This document shows positions 9,390 through 19,326 of a DNA stretch of 64,000 nt, in pieces. The position numbers and the translations under genes are program-made. Below the pieces are notes generated by a model. That model did not search any database. It was not told the DNA's origin and saw only the letters and a list, made by a program, of their open reading frames with translations. Where the stretch lies: positions 682,001 through 746,000 of the forward strand of contig NZ_BMYU01000001.1 of NCBI RefSeq assembly GCF_014652435.1, given 5' to 3'. The DNA comes from Cognatundibacterium squillarum. Lineage in GTDB: Bacteria; Pseudomonadota; Gammaproteobacteria; Burkholderiales; Burkholderiaceae_D. Within the stretch, counting starts at the first letter, position 1. Each line of letters starts with the position of its first letter.

Positions 9390-9456
9390 AAATTCCTCTT
9401 TTTTCGCACATTGTTATTCAGCTATTTTGCCGTGAATTTATCGGTGCAACAAATCA

Positions 9457-9484
9457 AAATGCCGGACATCCGCCCGGCATTTTC
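9457..9484 (-). terminator. Terminator of the chemoreceptor gene
   Basis: AAAATGCCGG and CCGGCATTTT pair around an 8-base loop. On the minus strand it is followed by TTTTGATTT, placing it about 50 bp after the chemoreceptor stop. It lies before the hydroxylase gene, so the two are probably separate transcripts. Confidence 0.75.
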
Positions 9485-9532
9485 ACAATAACTGAAAAAT
9501 TTAGAGAATCAAAAGAATTCCGGGTACAGAAA

Positions 9533-11191
9533 TCACCAGGATTGCTCAATTTGCCTGCTTTGAGCCGCATGCGTTGCAATGCCTGGCTCCTGCGGCGCAC
9601 GTCTGATTCTTGGCTGCATCTGAATAATATTTTCCTGTTGTGTCGTCAATTCAAATGCATTCACCAGATCGCGCAAAACACTGACCTCTTCTTCCAGTTT
9701 TTCTGCCGAATACGTCGCTGCGGACACAATCTGCATGTTTTGCTGTGTCATCTCATCGATTTCGATGACTGACTGGTTGACAGTTGAAATGCCAAGACTC
9801 TGTTCTTGCGTTGACACCGTGAACTCCTGCATCAGTGCCGCGACCTTTTTCACTCCGCTGACCAGCTCGTCCATACTCTGTCCGGCTTCATCAACCAGCT
9901 CCGCCCCCTGTTCCACCTGCTCGACAGAGTGCTGAATCAATTCTTTAATTTCTTTAGCAGCGCTTGCGCTGCGCTGCGCCAGTGCACGCACTTCACTGGC
10001 AACAACTGAAAAACCACGCCCCTGATCACCTGCCCGCGCTGCTTCTACTGCCGCATTCAGCGCCAAAATATTGGTCTGAAATGCAATACCATCGATCACA
10101 GAAATAATGTCTGCAATACGAGAGGAACTGTGGCGTATCGCGCCCATAGTCTGCACAACTTTCTGCACAGCACGACCACTGGTATCTGCCAATCCTGCAG
10201 AACGGATAGCCACCTCACTTGCCTCACGCGAATTCGCGGCATTGTGCTGCACAGCGACCGTAATCTCTTCCATGGAACTGGCCGTCTGTTCCAGTGATCC
10301 CTTTTGAGATTCTGTATGTTGCGCCAGTTCACCACTGCATTCACTGACATCACTGCCGATCGCATGCACATGACCGCTGCTTTGTTTAATCTGTCCGATC
10401 AGCAATTTCATATTGGTCTGCAAAACCCGCAGCGATTGTGCAAGCTCACTGATTTCGTGACGGCCATGTACCGCAATCGGCTGAGATAAATCGCCCGCAC
10501 TCATTGCCTGAATATGTTGCCGTAATCGCCCGACCTGTCCCGAAATCAGGCGATGCACGCTGACCGTAAACACAGCACAGGTCAACAACCCGGTTGTAAT
10601 TGTCAGCATTTGCAAACCGCTTTGCCATGCCTGAGTCTGCCACCCGAGTAACAGTAAAAAAATAGCGGAAAATACCGCATAAATGCGCAATACGCTGTGT
10701 ATAGGTAATGTGAATTTGTCGCGAATTACCTGCCATGCACTGCGTCGATGCACTCTGCCATCGCGAATGAATAAGGCAGTGTTTCCTGACCTGATCTGCG
10801 CGTAAGCTGCCTCAGCTGCCGCAACCTGCACCGGGTTCGGCTTTACACGGACGGAGGTATAGCCAATGGTTTTTCCATTTTTTGTTAACGGAGCAGCGGT
10901 TGCTTCAACCCAGTAAAAATCACCATTTTTACAACGATTTTTGACCAACCCATGCCATGAATGCCCACTCTGGATTACCCTCCATAAGTCAGCAAAAGCC
11001 TCACGCGGCATATCCGGATGGCGCACAATATTCTGTGGCGCGCCAATAAGCTCTTCCAAAGAGAAGCCGCTGATCTGAACGAAGTCGTCATTGGCATAGG
11101 TGATATTCCCGGACAAGTCCGTTTTTGAAACAATAGTTTCATCGTCGCTGAGTATGTACTCGCGCTGATTTTGTCCAACCTGGCTACGCAT
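9533..11191 (-). CDS. PAS-domain methyl-accepting chemotaxis protein (Aer-like)
   Basis: 552 residues in this order: an N-terminal PAS domain (about residues 20-130, with [17 protein letters not shown] and the redox/ligand-type [17 protein letters not shown] strand), two closely spaced membrane helices (about 165-215), a HAMP segment ([24 protein letters not shown]), and a long coiled-coil signalling domain with the conserved hairpin [21 protein letters not shown] near residue 370. This is the Aer layout, which usually senses redox state through FAD in the PAS domain and signals to CheA/CheW. AGAGGA precedes the ATG at 6 bases. No che genes are nearby; it is an orphan receptor. Confidence 0.93.
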   Translation of the reverse strand: MRSQVGQNQREYILSDDETIVSKTDLSGNITYANDDFVQISGFSLEELIGAPQNIVRHPDMPREAFADLWRVIQSGHSWHGLVKNRCKNGDFYWVEATAAPLTKNGKTIGYTSVRVKPNPVQVAAAEAAYAQIRSGNTALFIRDGRVHRRSAWQVIRDKFTLPIHSVLRIYAVFSAIFLLLLGWQTQAWQSGLQMLTITTGLLTCAVFTVSVHRLISGQVGRLRQHIQAMSAGDLSQPIAVHGRHEISELAQSLRVLQTNMKLLIGQIKQSSGHVHAIGSDVSECSGELAQHTESQKGSLEQTASSMEEITVAVQHNAANSREASEVAIRSAGLADTSGRAVQKVVQTMGAIRHSSSRIADIISVIDGIAFQTNILALNAAVEAARAGDQGRGFSVVASEVRALAQRSASAAKEIKELIQHSVEQVEQGAELVDEAGQSMDELVSGVKKVAALMQEFTVSTQEQSLGISTVNQSVIEIDEMTQQNMQIVSAATYSAEKLEEEVSVLRDLVNAFELTTQQENIIQMQPRIRRAPQEPGIATHAAQSRQIEQSW

Positions 11192-11685
11192 ACAAAATCC
11201 TCTCGTGAAAGATTACAGTAGCGCTGGCTCGCCGTGACAACCTGATACAGCACTGGCAGGCATACATACCCGCTCGCACTGAACAAACAAATCCGTCAGC
11301 CGCTCCGAATAACTGAAAAAATTTTCAGTCTGACCAGCACAAGCCTGCCTGATCCTGATCAATAAAGAACGCAAATAATGAAGACAGAAAGCGACCGGCA
11401 ACACGGGCTTCCGGATCGAAGATACAGACAGGCGGAGAGTTCACAAGATACGTTGTTGTGAGCACTTGTTATTGTGTTACATCAACCGGAAAAAGCAAAA
11501 GAAACCACGTGAAACATTACGTTACTTTGCCGCGACAACTGATGAAAAACAGGAGCCTTCGAAATCATTTTTCCGAACATTGCTCTCATGCTGCAGGATG
11601 GACAGAAAGCCAAAATTTAACTGACTAGTCTACGTTCACCGAAAATAAGTCCGACTGCGTGATAACACTTCCGGATATTCAGGAA
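11192..11685. other. Long intergenic region upstream of the chemoreceptor
   Basis: This 494-bp stretch separates tamB (ending at 11686) from the chemoreceptor start. I see no credible gene: the short frames have no ribosome-binding site. The only distinct structure is an 18-bp palindrome at 11312-11329. No terminator hairpin is visible just after tamB, and no clear flagellar sigma-28 promoter was found before the chemoreceptor. Confidence 0.5.
11312..11329. promoter_or_regulatory. Palindrome upstream of the chemoreceptor gene
   Basis: ACTGAAAA and TTTTCAGT are perfect inverted repeats with a two-base spacer, about 120 bp before the chemoreceptor start. It may be a regulator-binding site; the protein that would bind is unknown. 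Confidence 0.35.
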
Positions 11686-14600
11686 TCAGTTAAATGAAAA
11701 AGTATAGTTAACATCCAGCGCGGATTCACTGCCAGCACGCCCGATCACAGTAACGCGCCGCGTCAGCTGCCAGCTTAGTTTTAATGCACCGCTGGCATCT
11801 CCCAGACCACGCTCAATCGATAAAACCAGCCCGGGCATCAGACGTTTACCAACGGTAACCACCTGATCTGATGGTGAGGAACTGCTGCTACTGACGCCGG
11901 TTGCACCTGCAATCGTCTGCCCCGGCAAACGGGAACCAGCAGCAGTTTTTGCTGATCCGATAGAAAATTCATCGAACCCTAAACCTTGCACTACATCACG
12001 GGGAATATTCCGGCTGCCATCACCGCCAAAAATCGCACTGGCAGCAGATAACAACAGGGAAGCATCTCCGGACGATAACTGATCAGAACCACGTCCCAGC
12101 ACCAGCCACGCCAGTTTTTCACTGTCTGGCATGGCAGTATCGGAATATAAACGCACCTGCGGGTTTGCAACGGTTCCGATGACTTCCACGCCAACCGGTG
12201 ATGCCAGTCCCGGCCTGACCGCCAGTATATTCAGTCCCGGATTTAACGGCGGCCCCTGAAAGTTCAGAATTCCCCTTTCGATTTCTAATTGCTGACCGTA
12301 TCCCTCATAAAGTCCGTTACGGGTACTGATACTGCCATTGGCTTGCAGCGGACTCCCATCTGCTGAGCGAAGACGCAAACTGCCTGCAAGTCCCGTATCC
12401 AGCCCGCGCCCGACAAAGACAAATTTCGGCCCCATATCAAATGTCATATCCAGTCTTGTGCGAATCACTTTCTTCGCATTCGGGTCTGGTTCACCTGCTG
12501 TTTTCTGACTCCGTTTGTTTTGAACAATCACATCCGAAGACAACGATGGTGGCGGCATTTTGGGGAGGCGGAAATATGCCCCATCAGCGGTCAGTTTCCC
12601 CTGTAACGACCAGACATTTGCCGACTCTTTCACGCCAGCCTCTCCGCTGACCACCAGCCAGCGGTCTTTTCTTTGCAAAAGCGGAAACTGCTGCCAGTTT
12701 GCCTGGATACTGCCTGTTTCTTTTCCGAGATCAATATCCCCGGATGCTTTGAATTCACCCTTTTTGCCAACGAGGTCCAGACCTTTAAATTGCGCATGCT
12801 GCGGTACCATATTTACCGTACTCGCAAATGCAAGTTGGTTAAGGCGTAAATGCATCCCGTTTATGTCTGCATCCAGCTCACCGTTTGGCAATAACAAACC
12901 TTCCGAAGCAAACGCAAGCTCCAGCTTGCTTCCTTTTACATGGGCTTTCCAGTCGGGCTGATTCAGTTTTCCTCCAAGCGTTGCATCTGCACGCAACTGC
13001 CCTTTCATCACCAGTCCGGGATAAATCAATGGCCCCATCCATTCGAGATCAGGAATTTCCGCACTGCCACTTCCGGACAAGGCTTGCTCACCTGCCAGTG
13101 TCCAGATGCCGTCGCGCTTATGCAACGCCGATTCTGCATGTAACTGCATCAGTCCGAGCCGGCTCCCTTCCGCCCGGATATCGGCAATCAGTTTTTCTCT
13201 GTCAGTTCCACTAATCAGGCCGGCTGTACGGATATTCAACTGAAAATCTTTCAAACCGGCTGGAATACTGGCACCGGTTCCGTCGGGATCCTGAAAGCGC
13301 AACTCACCCGACTGCCGCTTCAGCGACACCTGCACATTCGCAGTATCATTCAGTCGAAGTTTCCACGATGCCTGAAGACGCAAGTCTCCGCTCAGTGTGG
13401 TTTGCTGACGCACCCGTTGCAAAATATCAATCAGACGAATGTCCTGCACCGAGCCGTTTGAAATCACCCCTGCTTTGCCAATTTCAAGCGACTCTGCCTG
13501 AATCTGTGCAAGGGAAGTCTGTAATACGATGGCACCTGCTCGCAATCCTTTTTCGGACACATCCAGTTTTACCGGGGCTTGCAAACTTGCAGAAGGTTGT
13601 CCGCTAAGTTGTAAGCTACCGAGTTCACCTGACCAGCGCCATTCGTCTTTTTCTGACTGGACAGCGCCCCTCAGCTGTACGCTCAGTTTCTGGCGCGGAT
13701 TCACTGTCAGCTGCAATGCTGACTGATGGGATGACAATTGTCCCTGCAGATCCCAGTCAAGCTGTTCTAACTGCTGACTATCCTGACCGAGACCATCATG
13801 CAAATGGGCAAGTAAAGGAATGTCTCCCTGAATTTGCAGCAGCTTGAGCGCGCTCTGAACCGGTCCGTTTCTTAAATCCGGGGCTTTAACATTCAAGCTC
13901 ACCGTGGCTGCACGATAGTGCTTACCTGCATATTCCACTTTCAACTGATCTGCCTGCAAGCTGGACTGCAGTCCTGGCTGGCGCAGCTGACCACTGAGCT
14001 GAATCTGGCCCTTCATTTTTCCGTTGAGATTCAGGTCCCAAATCTGCAAAAGAGGATTCAGCTCCTGCAATGCAGGCATATCAACATTCAGACTCAGTTG
14101 GTCTCCTGTTTGTCCCCAACGGCCCTGCACTGCCAGCTTATTACTGCCGATCGCAATTTCCGAAGGACGTACAAGCCATTGCGAAAAACTCTTTAAATCA
14201 GCATCGATGTGTCCCTTGAGTGCCTGACCTGCGTAATGCCCTCCAAGCTGCCTGACCAGCGCATGCACTGCCCACTTTGGCTGCAAAATTCCATCAAGTA
14301 CGATGTCTGCATTCACATCTCCCGCAGGAAACTTACCCCATATGGCCGGATTAACATTCTTAATTTGCGTATTCAGCTGAAATTTCTGTTGCATCAGCTG
14401 ATAACTGCCATCCGCAATCAGGTGCGCATCACCGAAAGTCATGTTGAGCTTTTCGAGATGAATCGCTTTCTTTACCAGATCTGCCACCATATGAAGTTGC
14501 AGATTTCCATTGATGTCTTTCAGTTCACCGTACGCCAGAATCTGTTTACCATCCGTCGTTTTGAGATCCAGATCGCCATTGATAGCGGTTTGATACAGCT

Positions 14601-15795
14601 TTCCCGAAAAATCCTTCAGGTTAATTTTTCTTAACTGAAACTTGCCGTCAGCCCGCATCGCTTTACCCCAGGCCAGGTCACCACGCCCGTTGATCGCCGA
14701 TTTACCGGGCAAACTGACTTCAAGTTGTTCAAGCATCAGTCGCTCTGGCAAAATTTGCAGATTCGCCGAAACTGCTTCGACAGGAATGCGTTTCTTATCG
14801 AGATTACCCGCTAAAAGGTTGCGGACACTGACACTGGCACGTAAAGATGTTTCATCGCCCTTTCCCTGACGCGGGGACTGCTGCAGTAAAACATCTGCAC
14901 GCAGGTCGAGGTCTGCTTCAGGTAAACTGGCATGCCATGCGGCCGGATTAAAGTGCTGAAAGGCAATCGTTGCCGGTCCCAGTGCAGGCTGAGAAAATGG
15001 AAAAACATCCAGTTCAGCATGACCGGTGAGCGCTGCCTGTAATGGATTTTCTTTGAACAGTGGACGCGCATCGAGCGACGCATGGAATGAACGTAAATTA
15101 CCAACAAGCTGCAAGTCCAGTGTCACCGGAGGCACTTCCGGATGCGGATGCGATTCAAGACTCGCCACGCCACTCAGATCGAACGGCGCCACTCCGTTCA
15201 GACTAAGACGCGCACTGGCTTTACCGTAATCAGAATCAGCAATGGCATTTACCATATAACGCTGACCATCCCATGCAAACTGGCCTGTCAGCGCCCGCAA
15301 TTCGGCATCTTTTTGCCGTTGCTGACCTTGCATACTTTCAATCAGCAGTGTTCCTACAGCCAGTTGCTCAGCTTTCAGGCGCAACGGAAGAGCAAGATGC
15401 TCCGGAAATACCGACGCGCTGTCACTGTGAGCAGTGGCAACCCGCACACTGCTCGCAGTCAGCTCCTGAACAGATGCAGCGCCGGTAAATAACTGACTGG
15501 CCTGCCATTGCAAGTGTACGCCATGCATTTCCAGCTCGAATTCATCCGACTTCCACTGCAGACTCTGTAGGCGCAGATCACTTGCTAATTCTCCGCTGAC
15601 ACCCGTCACACTGAGCTGCGGCAAGACTTTTTCCAGCAGGGTAAATGTAGTCCGTGTTCCGCTCGCTGTCATACTCAGCCAGAACACCAGTGCGGTGATC
15701 ACCAGAAAAAATGCACATAGCCAGTAAAGCAGACGAAAGCGCACTGGCGTTTTCGTTGCTGGTACCTGATCTGTGCTTGTTGGCGTGCTATTCAT
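11686..15795 (-). CDS. tamB: Translocation and assembly module subunit TamB
   Basis: A 1369-residue AsmA-like protein: a single N-terminal membrane anchor (about residues 22-45, LLYWLCAFFLVITALVFWLS), a very long stretch of beta-rich repeats typical of a periplasmic lipid-transfer groove, and the C-terminal TamB domain (formerly DUF490) with RGILNFQGPPLNPGLNI and PGLASPVGVEVIGTVANPQVRLYSD, ending DVNYTFSFN. TamB spans the periplasm and, with TamA, is linked to autotransporter assembly and to phospholipid transport to the outer membrane. It starts 11 bp after tamA, so the two are co-transcribed. Length is close to that of other TamB proteins. Confidence 0.95.
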   Translation of the reverse strand: MNSTPTSTDQVPATKTPVRFRLLYWLCAFFLVITALVFWLSMTASGTRTTFTLLEKVLPQLSVTGVSGELASDLRLQSLQWKSDEFELEMHGVHLQWQASQLFTGAASVQELTASSVRVATAHSDSASVFPEHLALPLRLKAEQLAVGTLLIESMQGQQRQKDAELRALTGQFAWDGQRYMVNAIADSDYGKASARLSLNGVAPFDLSGVASLESHPHPEVPPVTLDLQLVGNLRSFHASLDARPLFKENPLQAALTGHAELDVFPFSQPALGPATIAFQHFNPAAWHASLPEADLDLRADVLLQQSPRQGKGDETSLRASVSVRNLLAGNLDKKRIPVEAVSANLQILPERLMLEQLEVSLPGKSAINGRGDLAWGKAMRADGKFQLRKINLKDFSGKLYQTAINGDLDLKTTDGKQILAYGELKDINGNLQLHMVADLVKKAIHLEKLNMTFGDAHLIADGSYQLMQQKFQLNTQIKNVNPAIWGKFPAGDVNADIVLDGILQPKWAVHALVRQLGGHYAGQALKGHIDADLKSFSQWLVRPSEIAIGSNKLAVQGRWGQTGDQLSLNVDMPALQELNPLLQIWDLNLNGKMKGQIQLSGQLRQPGLQSSLQADQLKVEYAGKHYRAATVSLNVKAPDLRNGPVQSALKLLQIQGDIPLLAHLHDGLGQDSQQLEQLDWDLQGQLSSHQSALQLTVNPRQKLSVQLRGAVQSEKDEWRWSGELGSLQLSGQPSASLQAPVKLDVSEKGLRAGAIVLQTSLAQIQAESLEIGKAGVISNGSVQDIRLIDILQRVRQQTTLSGDLRLQASWKLRLNDTANVQVSLKRQSGELRFQDPDGTGASIPAGLKDFQLNIRTAGLISGTDREKLIADIRAEGSRLGLMQLHAESALHKRDGIWTLAGEQALSGSGSAEIPDLEWMGPLIYPGLVMKGQLRADATLGGKLNQPDWKAHVKGSKLELAFASEGLLLPNGELDADINGMHLRLNQLAFASTVNMVPQHAQFKGLDLVGKKGEFKASGDIDLGKETGSIQANWQQFPLLQRKDRWLVVSGEAGVKESANVWSLQGKLTADGAYFRLPKMPPPSLSSDVIVQNKRSQKTAGEPDPNAKKVIRTRLDMTFDMGPKFVFVGRGLDTGLAGSLRLRSADGSPLQANGSISTRNGLYEGYGQQLEIERGILNFQGPPLNPGLNILAVRPGLASPVGVEVIGTVANPQVRLYSDTAMPDSEKLAWLVLGRGSDQLSSGDASLLLSAASAIFGGDGSRNIPRDVVQGLGFDEFSIGSAKTAAGSRLPGQTIAGATGVSSSSSSPSDQVVTVGKRLMPGLVLSIERGLGDASGALKLSWQLTRRVTVIGRAGSESALDVNYTFSFN

Positions 15796-15806
15796 GCAAA
15801 CCCGGT

Positions 15807-17660
15807 TCAGAATGCAATTGCAATAGAAAAATCAATACGCGCCCGTTTTGTTTTGAGCGCATACCCCAGATCCAGCGCGACTGGCCCGGCTGGTGTGCGG
15901 TAACGTAAGCCTGTACCGATACTCTTCTTCAGACTCAGTTTACGCCAGACAGAAGTGGCATCACCCGCGTCGGCAAATGCCGCTACACCCCAGTTGCCAT
16001 TCAGCCAGTGCACAGCTTCTGCACTGACAACAGCCATCACCCGACCGCCGGTTACGGCACCCTGCACCGGAATCCCGATGCTCTGATAAGCGTAACCGCG
16101 AACAGTGCTGGCACCACCTGTACGAAATAAATACTCTTCCGGAATACCTTCTTCATCCGGTGCAATCACCTGCCCTGCCTCAACCCGGAAGATCAGTGTG
16201 TCCTGTTTATTGAGCGGCATCCATTGCTGGTACTTTCCGACCAGACGCACAAAGCGCTGATCTGACAACAATGCTTTCTCCGAAACAGCGACATCTGCCT
16301 GGATAATCTTGCCTTTGTGCGGATTAAACGCATCATCAATATCACGCCAGGTCCAGCCAGCGCTCCACACCAGTGCTTTGGAAATTTCTTCAGGCTCGCC
16401 TTCTATCGTACTTTTTTCGCGCAATAAATTCAGTCCGAAACGACGCTCAATATCGCCTGTATGACTGGTACGACGCACGCCGATTGCCTGCTTGACGGTG
16501 CGTACCCCGGAAACGTCCTGACGGTCTGCCAGCACACCGAATGAGTTCAGTACCTGATCCGAAGGCGGCAGGTACACGTCTGCGTAACCAAGCTGCCGTT
16601 TTTGCTCAATACGGACTGCTGACCGCAGATCCCATGCCCGGCTGAGGATATCCCGGTCACGGTAGGCAATTTCGCCGCGAAATCCGGTATTCGAGCTGTA
16701 ACCAGCACCAAAGCTCAGATCCCGGGCTTTACGTTCAGTCAGATTCACCTCGACCGGTACTGCCGCCGCTTTGTCAGGATCAGCATCAATCTGCACCGCT
16801 ACCGACGCAAAGTAAGGTGAATTCTGCAGAGTACGCTGAAAGTCGAGTAAGCGGTTACGGGAATACAGTTCACCGGGCTTTGGCGGATCATATCTGTCAA
16901 GCAACCACAACGGATATCGCTGCAAACCTTTGACGCTCAATGCGCCAAGTCTGAACTCAGGGCCGCTGTCGAGCGCAACTTCAACCCGCGCTGTCGATGA
17001 CTCTGCATCGACTTTTACCGCCGTTTCCTCTAATCTGGCAGCAGCGTAACGATCCGAACGAAAGCTTTCCAGCAGCCCGTTTTTTGCATCACTCCAGTCG
17101 CCCTCCCGAAACGGCTGACCAACGGACAAACCCCAGTCCTCATGCACCTGACGCCGTCGTTGAATTGCGTCCTGCTGTTCTGCTTTCAGCGCATCGTTAA
17201 ACGCACCGGCAAAACGAATGCTGACGTTTTCAATCACAGTACGCTCACCGCGTTCGACAATGACACTGATCTGCCGCTCCGCCGCGCCTGAGCGGGCCTG
17301 CGGCAGCGCTTCAAAACGGATTTGCGGATTGAAGTAGCCTTCGGTGAAAAGAATTCCGGAGATATCCTGACGCAATCGCCGCAACAATGCAGGGGTAATA
17401 TTCTGTGGCTCAGCATTGCTGCTGAATTCAGCAATGTGTTCTTTTAAGAGTGCAGACTCAGTATCTGCTTTCATGCTTAAGACAAACCGCACAGTGCCAA
17501 GACGTTCTGCACTCAATTCGCCTGCCGCAGACATGACAGTCATGACATCCTGCGGCGCAACGCCAGTCGCATCTTGTGCGCAGGCGGCAGTACTGGCCAA
17601 AATCAGAGCCACCGGGCCCAGTACGAAAGATAAGCTTTTTATGGTGGCTCTGTCTGTCAT
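15807..17660 (-). CDS. tamA: Outer-membrane assembly factor TamA (Omp85 family)
   Basis: 617 residues: a signal peptide ending near ACAQ, three POTRA-like domains (about residues 70-300, with EVNLTERKARDLSFGAGYSSNTGFRGEIAYRDRDI marking the barrel entry), and a 16-strand barrel with the Omp85 signature VRGYAYQSIGI and the final aromatic residue (IDFSIAIAF). TamA works with TamB in outer-membrane biogenesis. The ATG at 17660 shares a base with the tolR stop (TGATG), so translation of tamA is probably coupled to tolR. The open frame allows a TTG one codon earlier, which is unlikely. Confidence 0.95.
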   Translation of the reverse strand: MTDRATIKSLSFVLGPVALILASTAACAQDATGVAPQDVMTVMSAAGELSAERLGTVRFVLSMKADTESALLKEHIAEFSSNAEPQNITPALLRRLRQDISGILFTEGYFNPQIRFEALPQARSGAAERQISVIVERGERTVIENVSIRFAGAFNDALKAEQQDAIQRRRQVHEDWGLSVGQPFREGDWSDAKNGLLESFRSDRYAAARLEETAVKVDAESSTARVEVALDSGPEFRLGALSVKGLQRYPLWLLDRYDPPKPGELYSRNRLLDFQRTLQNSPYFASVAVQIDADPDKAAAVPVEVNLTERKARDLSFGAGYSSNTGFRGEIAYRDRDILSRAWDLRSAVRIEQKRQLGYADVYLPPSDQVLNSFGVLADRQDVSGVRTVKQAIGVRRTSHTGDIERRFGLNLLREKSTIEGEPEEISKALVWSAGWTWRDIDDAFNPHKGKIIQADVAVSEKALLSDQRFVRLVGKYQQWMPLNKQDTLIFRVEAGQVIAPDEEGIPEEYLFRTGGASTVRGYAYQSIGIPVQGAVTGGRVMAVVSAEAVHWLNGNWGVAAFADAGDATSVWRKLSLKKSIGTGLRYRTPAGPVALDLGYALKTKRARIDFSIAIAF

Positions 17661-18100
17661 CAACGGGTCGCCAGTGCTACACGGCTGATGCCGATTTTTT
17701 TCGCCTCTGCAATCACTTGCACGACTTCGTCGTAGACGATGCCTTTATCTGCGGAAATCATGACTGCCAGATCAGGTTTTGACTGATGGTATTCCTTAAG
17801 TAAATTCATCAGTTGTTCTTTGTTTCTGACTTCGTCGGTACGCTCACGCTGTGTCGCGCTGCCATTCCGGGTAGTCAGACTGATCGAAGCCGATGCATCA
17901 GGCTTCAGCGTGACCTCGATGAAGCTGTTCGGAGGTTGCGTTGACTGCCCCGCCGTTGGCAGGTTTATCACGCTGGGATTGGTCATCGGTGATGCCACCA
18001 TAAAAATAATCAGCAGCACCAGCATCACGTCGATATACGGAACGACGTTAATTTCCGCTTTAAGTTTGCGCTTGCTGCGCTCGCCTCGCATGGAACCCAT
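17660..18100 (-). CDS. tolR: TolR/ExbD-family energy-transducing protein
   Basis: 146 residues with one membrane helix near the N terminus (VPYIDVMLVLLIIFMVASPM), containing the proton-path Asp in the PYIDVMLVLLIIF motif, and a periplasmic domain ending in DKGIVYDEVVQVIAEAKKIGISRVALAT. With TolQ it forms an inner-membrane motor driven by the proton gradient. CGGAGG lies 4 bases before the ATG. It follows tolQ by 11 bp and is coupled to tamA. The TolR assignment over ExbD rests on the adjacent ybgC and tolQ; tolA, tolB and pal are not in this window. Confidence 0.9.
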   Translation of the reverse strand: MGSMRGERSKRKLKAEINVVPYIDVMLVLLIIFMVASPMTNPSVINLPTAGQSTQPPNSFIEVTLKPDASASISLTTRNGSATQRERTDEVRNKEQLMNLLKEYHQSKPDLAVMISADKGIVYDEVVQVIAEAKKIGISRVALATR

Positions 18101-18111
18101 GAGTCCTCCGC

Positions 18112-18807
18112 TCAGCGCGACTGACGCTGAAGAATATTGGAGAATTCTTCAATGAAGGTTTCAAAACGCATCGCCAGACGATCAATGTCGTGAGAGTAAC
18201 GGTTATATGCCAGCACCGCAGGAATCGCAGCAAACAAGCCGATCGCCGTTGCAATCAGCGCTTCCGCAATACCGGGTGCGACTGCTGCCAGCGTTGCCTG
18301 CTGAACATTCGCCAGACCACGGAAAGCATTCATAATCCCCCACACCGTACCAAACAGACCGATGTAAGGAGAGACAGAACCAACCGATGCCAGAAACGAC
18401 AAATGCGCTTCCAGCAAATCCATTTCACGCTGAAACGCTGCACGCATCGCACGACGCGCACCATCCAGCATTGCACCAGCGTCCAGATTGCCTTTATTCG
18501 CATTTTTTGTTTTGTGGTATTCGCTCATACCCGCTTCAAAAATGCGCTCAAGCGAACCGGTCTGATCTTTACTCTGGCGACGCGCTGCGGAAATATCCTG
18601 ATACAGTTCCACCAGATTGCCACCCGACCAGAAGCTGCGTTCAAACGATTCTGTCTGCTGACGCGCTTTTTTGATGGTAAACATCTTATTAAAAATATAG
18701 CTCCAGCTGGTCAGCGATACGCCCAGCAGTAACAGCATAACGAGCTGAACGAGTAACGATGCATTCGCGATCAGGGTGATAAACGATAAATCTTGTGTTG
18801 CGTTCAT
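18112..18807 (-). CDS. tolQ: TolQ/ExbB-family proton channel
   Basis: 231 residues with three membrane segments: one N-terminal (LVQLVMLLLLGVSLTSWSYIF) and two C-terminal, including the signature VGSVSPYIGLFGTVWGIMNAFRGLANVQQATLAAVAPGIAEALIATAIGLFAAIPAVLAYNRY. It is the channel partner of TolR in the Tol-Pal envelope-constriction motor. It lies 18 bp after ybgC, the usual partner at the start of tol operons. Confidence 0.93.
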   Translation of the reverse strand: MNATQDLSFITLIANASLLVQLVMLLLLGVSLTSWSYIFNKMFTIKKARQQTESFERSFWSGGNLVELYQDISAARRQSKDQTGSLERIFEAGMSEYHKTKNANKGNLDAGAMLDGARRAMRAAFQREMDLLEAHLSFLASVGSVSPYIGLFGTVWGIMNAFRGLANVQQATLAAVAPGIAEALIATAIGLFAAIPAVLAYNRYSHDIDRLAMRFETFIEEFSNILQRQSR

Positions 18808-18825
18808 ATTCAGATTTCTAATCAG

Positions 18826-19245
18826 TCATTCATTATTTTGCTGCATTGCCTGCAGCACTTCAGCAGGAATGGCAGCAGGACGTAAACCTTGTGCCGTTAC
18901 ACAGCCGATCTTCACTTCTGCGCTGACCAGCACCTGCTCAGCGCGTAAAACCTGTTGCCGTATCAGAATGGATGCCTTACCGATTCTCTGCACCTCCACC
19001 GTGGTGTGTAACTGATCATCAAGCACAGCAGGTGCCTGATAATCCACCGCCACGGACTTTACGACAAATAGCAGGCCGGATTCTTCTCTGAGCGCGTGCT
19101 GATTCACACCGGCGGCCCGTAACCATTCGGTGCGGGCACGCTCCATAAATCGCAGATAGTTTGCATAAAAAACGATACCGCCAGCGTCGGTATCTTCGTA
19201 GTAGACCCGTACCGGCCACACAAACAAGGCGCTCATACCTGCCAT
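18826..19245 (-). CDS. ybgC: Tol-Pal-associated acyl-CoA thioesterase YbgC
   Basis: A 139-residue hotdog-fold thioesterase of the 4-hydroxybenzoyl-CoA thioesterase type, with the active-site motif YYEDTDAGGIVFYANYLRFMERARTEWLR near residues 14-42; the Asp in DTDAGG is the catalytic residue in the family. YbgC proteins hydrolyse short acyl-CoA esters and are encoded first in tol operons. The start may be the first ATG or the one three residues in (MAGMSAL). Confidence 0.93.
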   Translation of the reverse strand: MAGMSALFVWPVRVYYEDTDAGGIVFYANYLRFMERARTEWLRAAGVNQHALREESGLLFVVKSVAVDYQAPAVLDDQLHTTVEVQRIGKASILIRQQVLRAEQVLVSAEVKIGCVTAQGLRPAAIPAEVLQAMQQNNE

Positions 19246-19326
19246 TTAGTTATCAGAAACCGGCACATTATACCGCCGGACGCAATTACGTCAGCATTTA
19301 CCTGCAAAGCGCCGGACGGAACTGCC

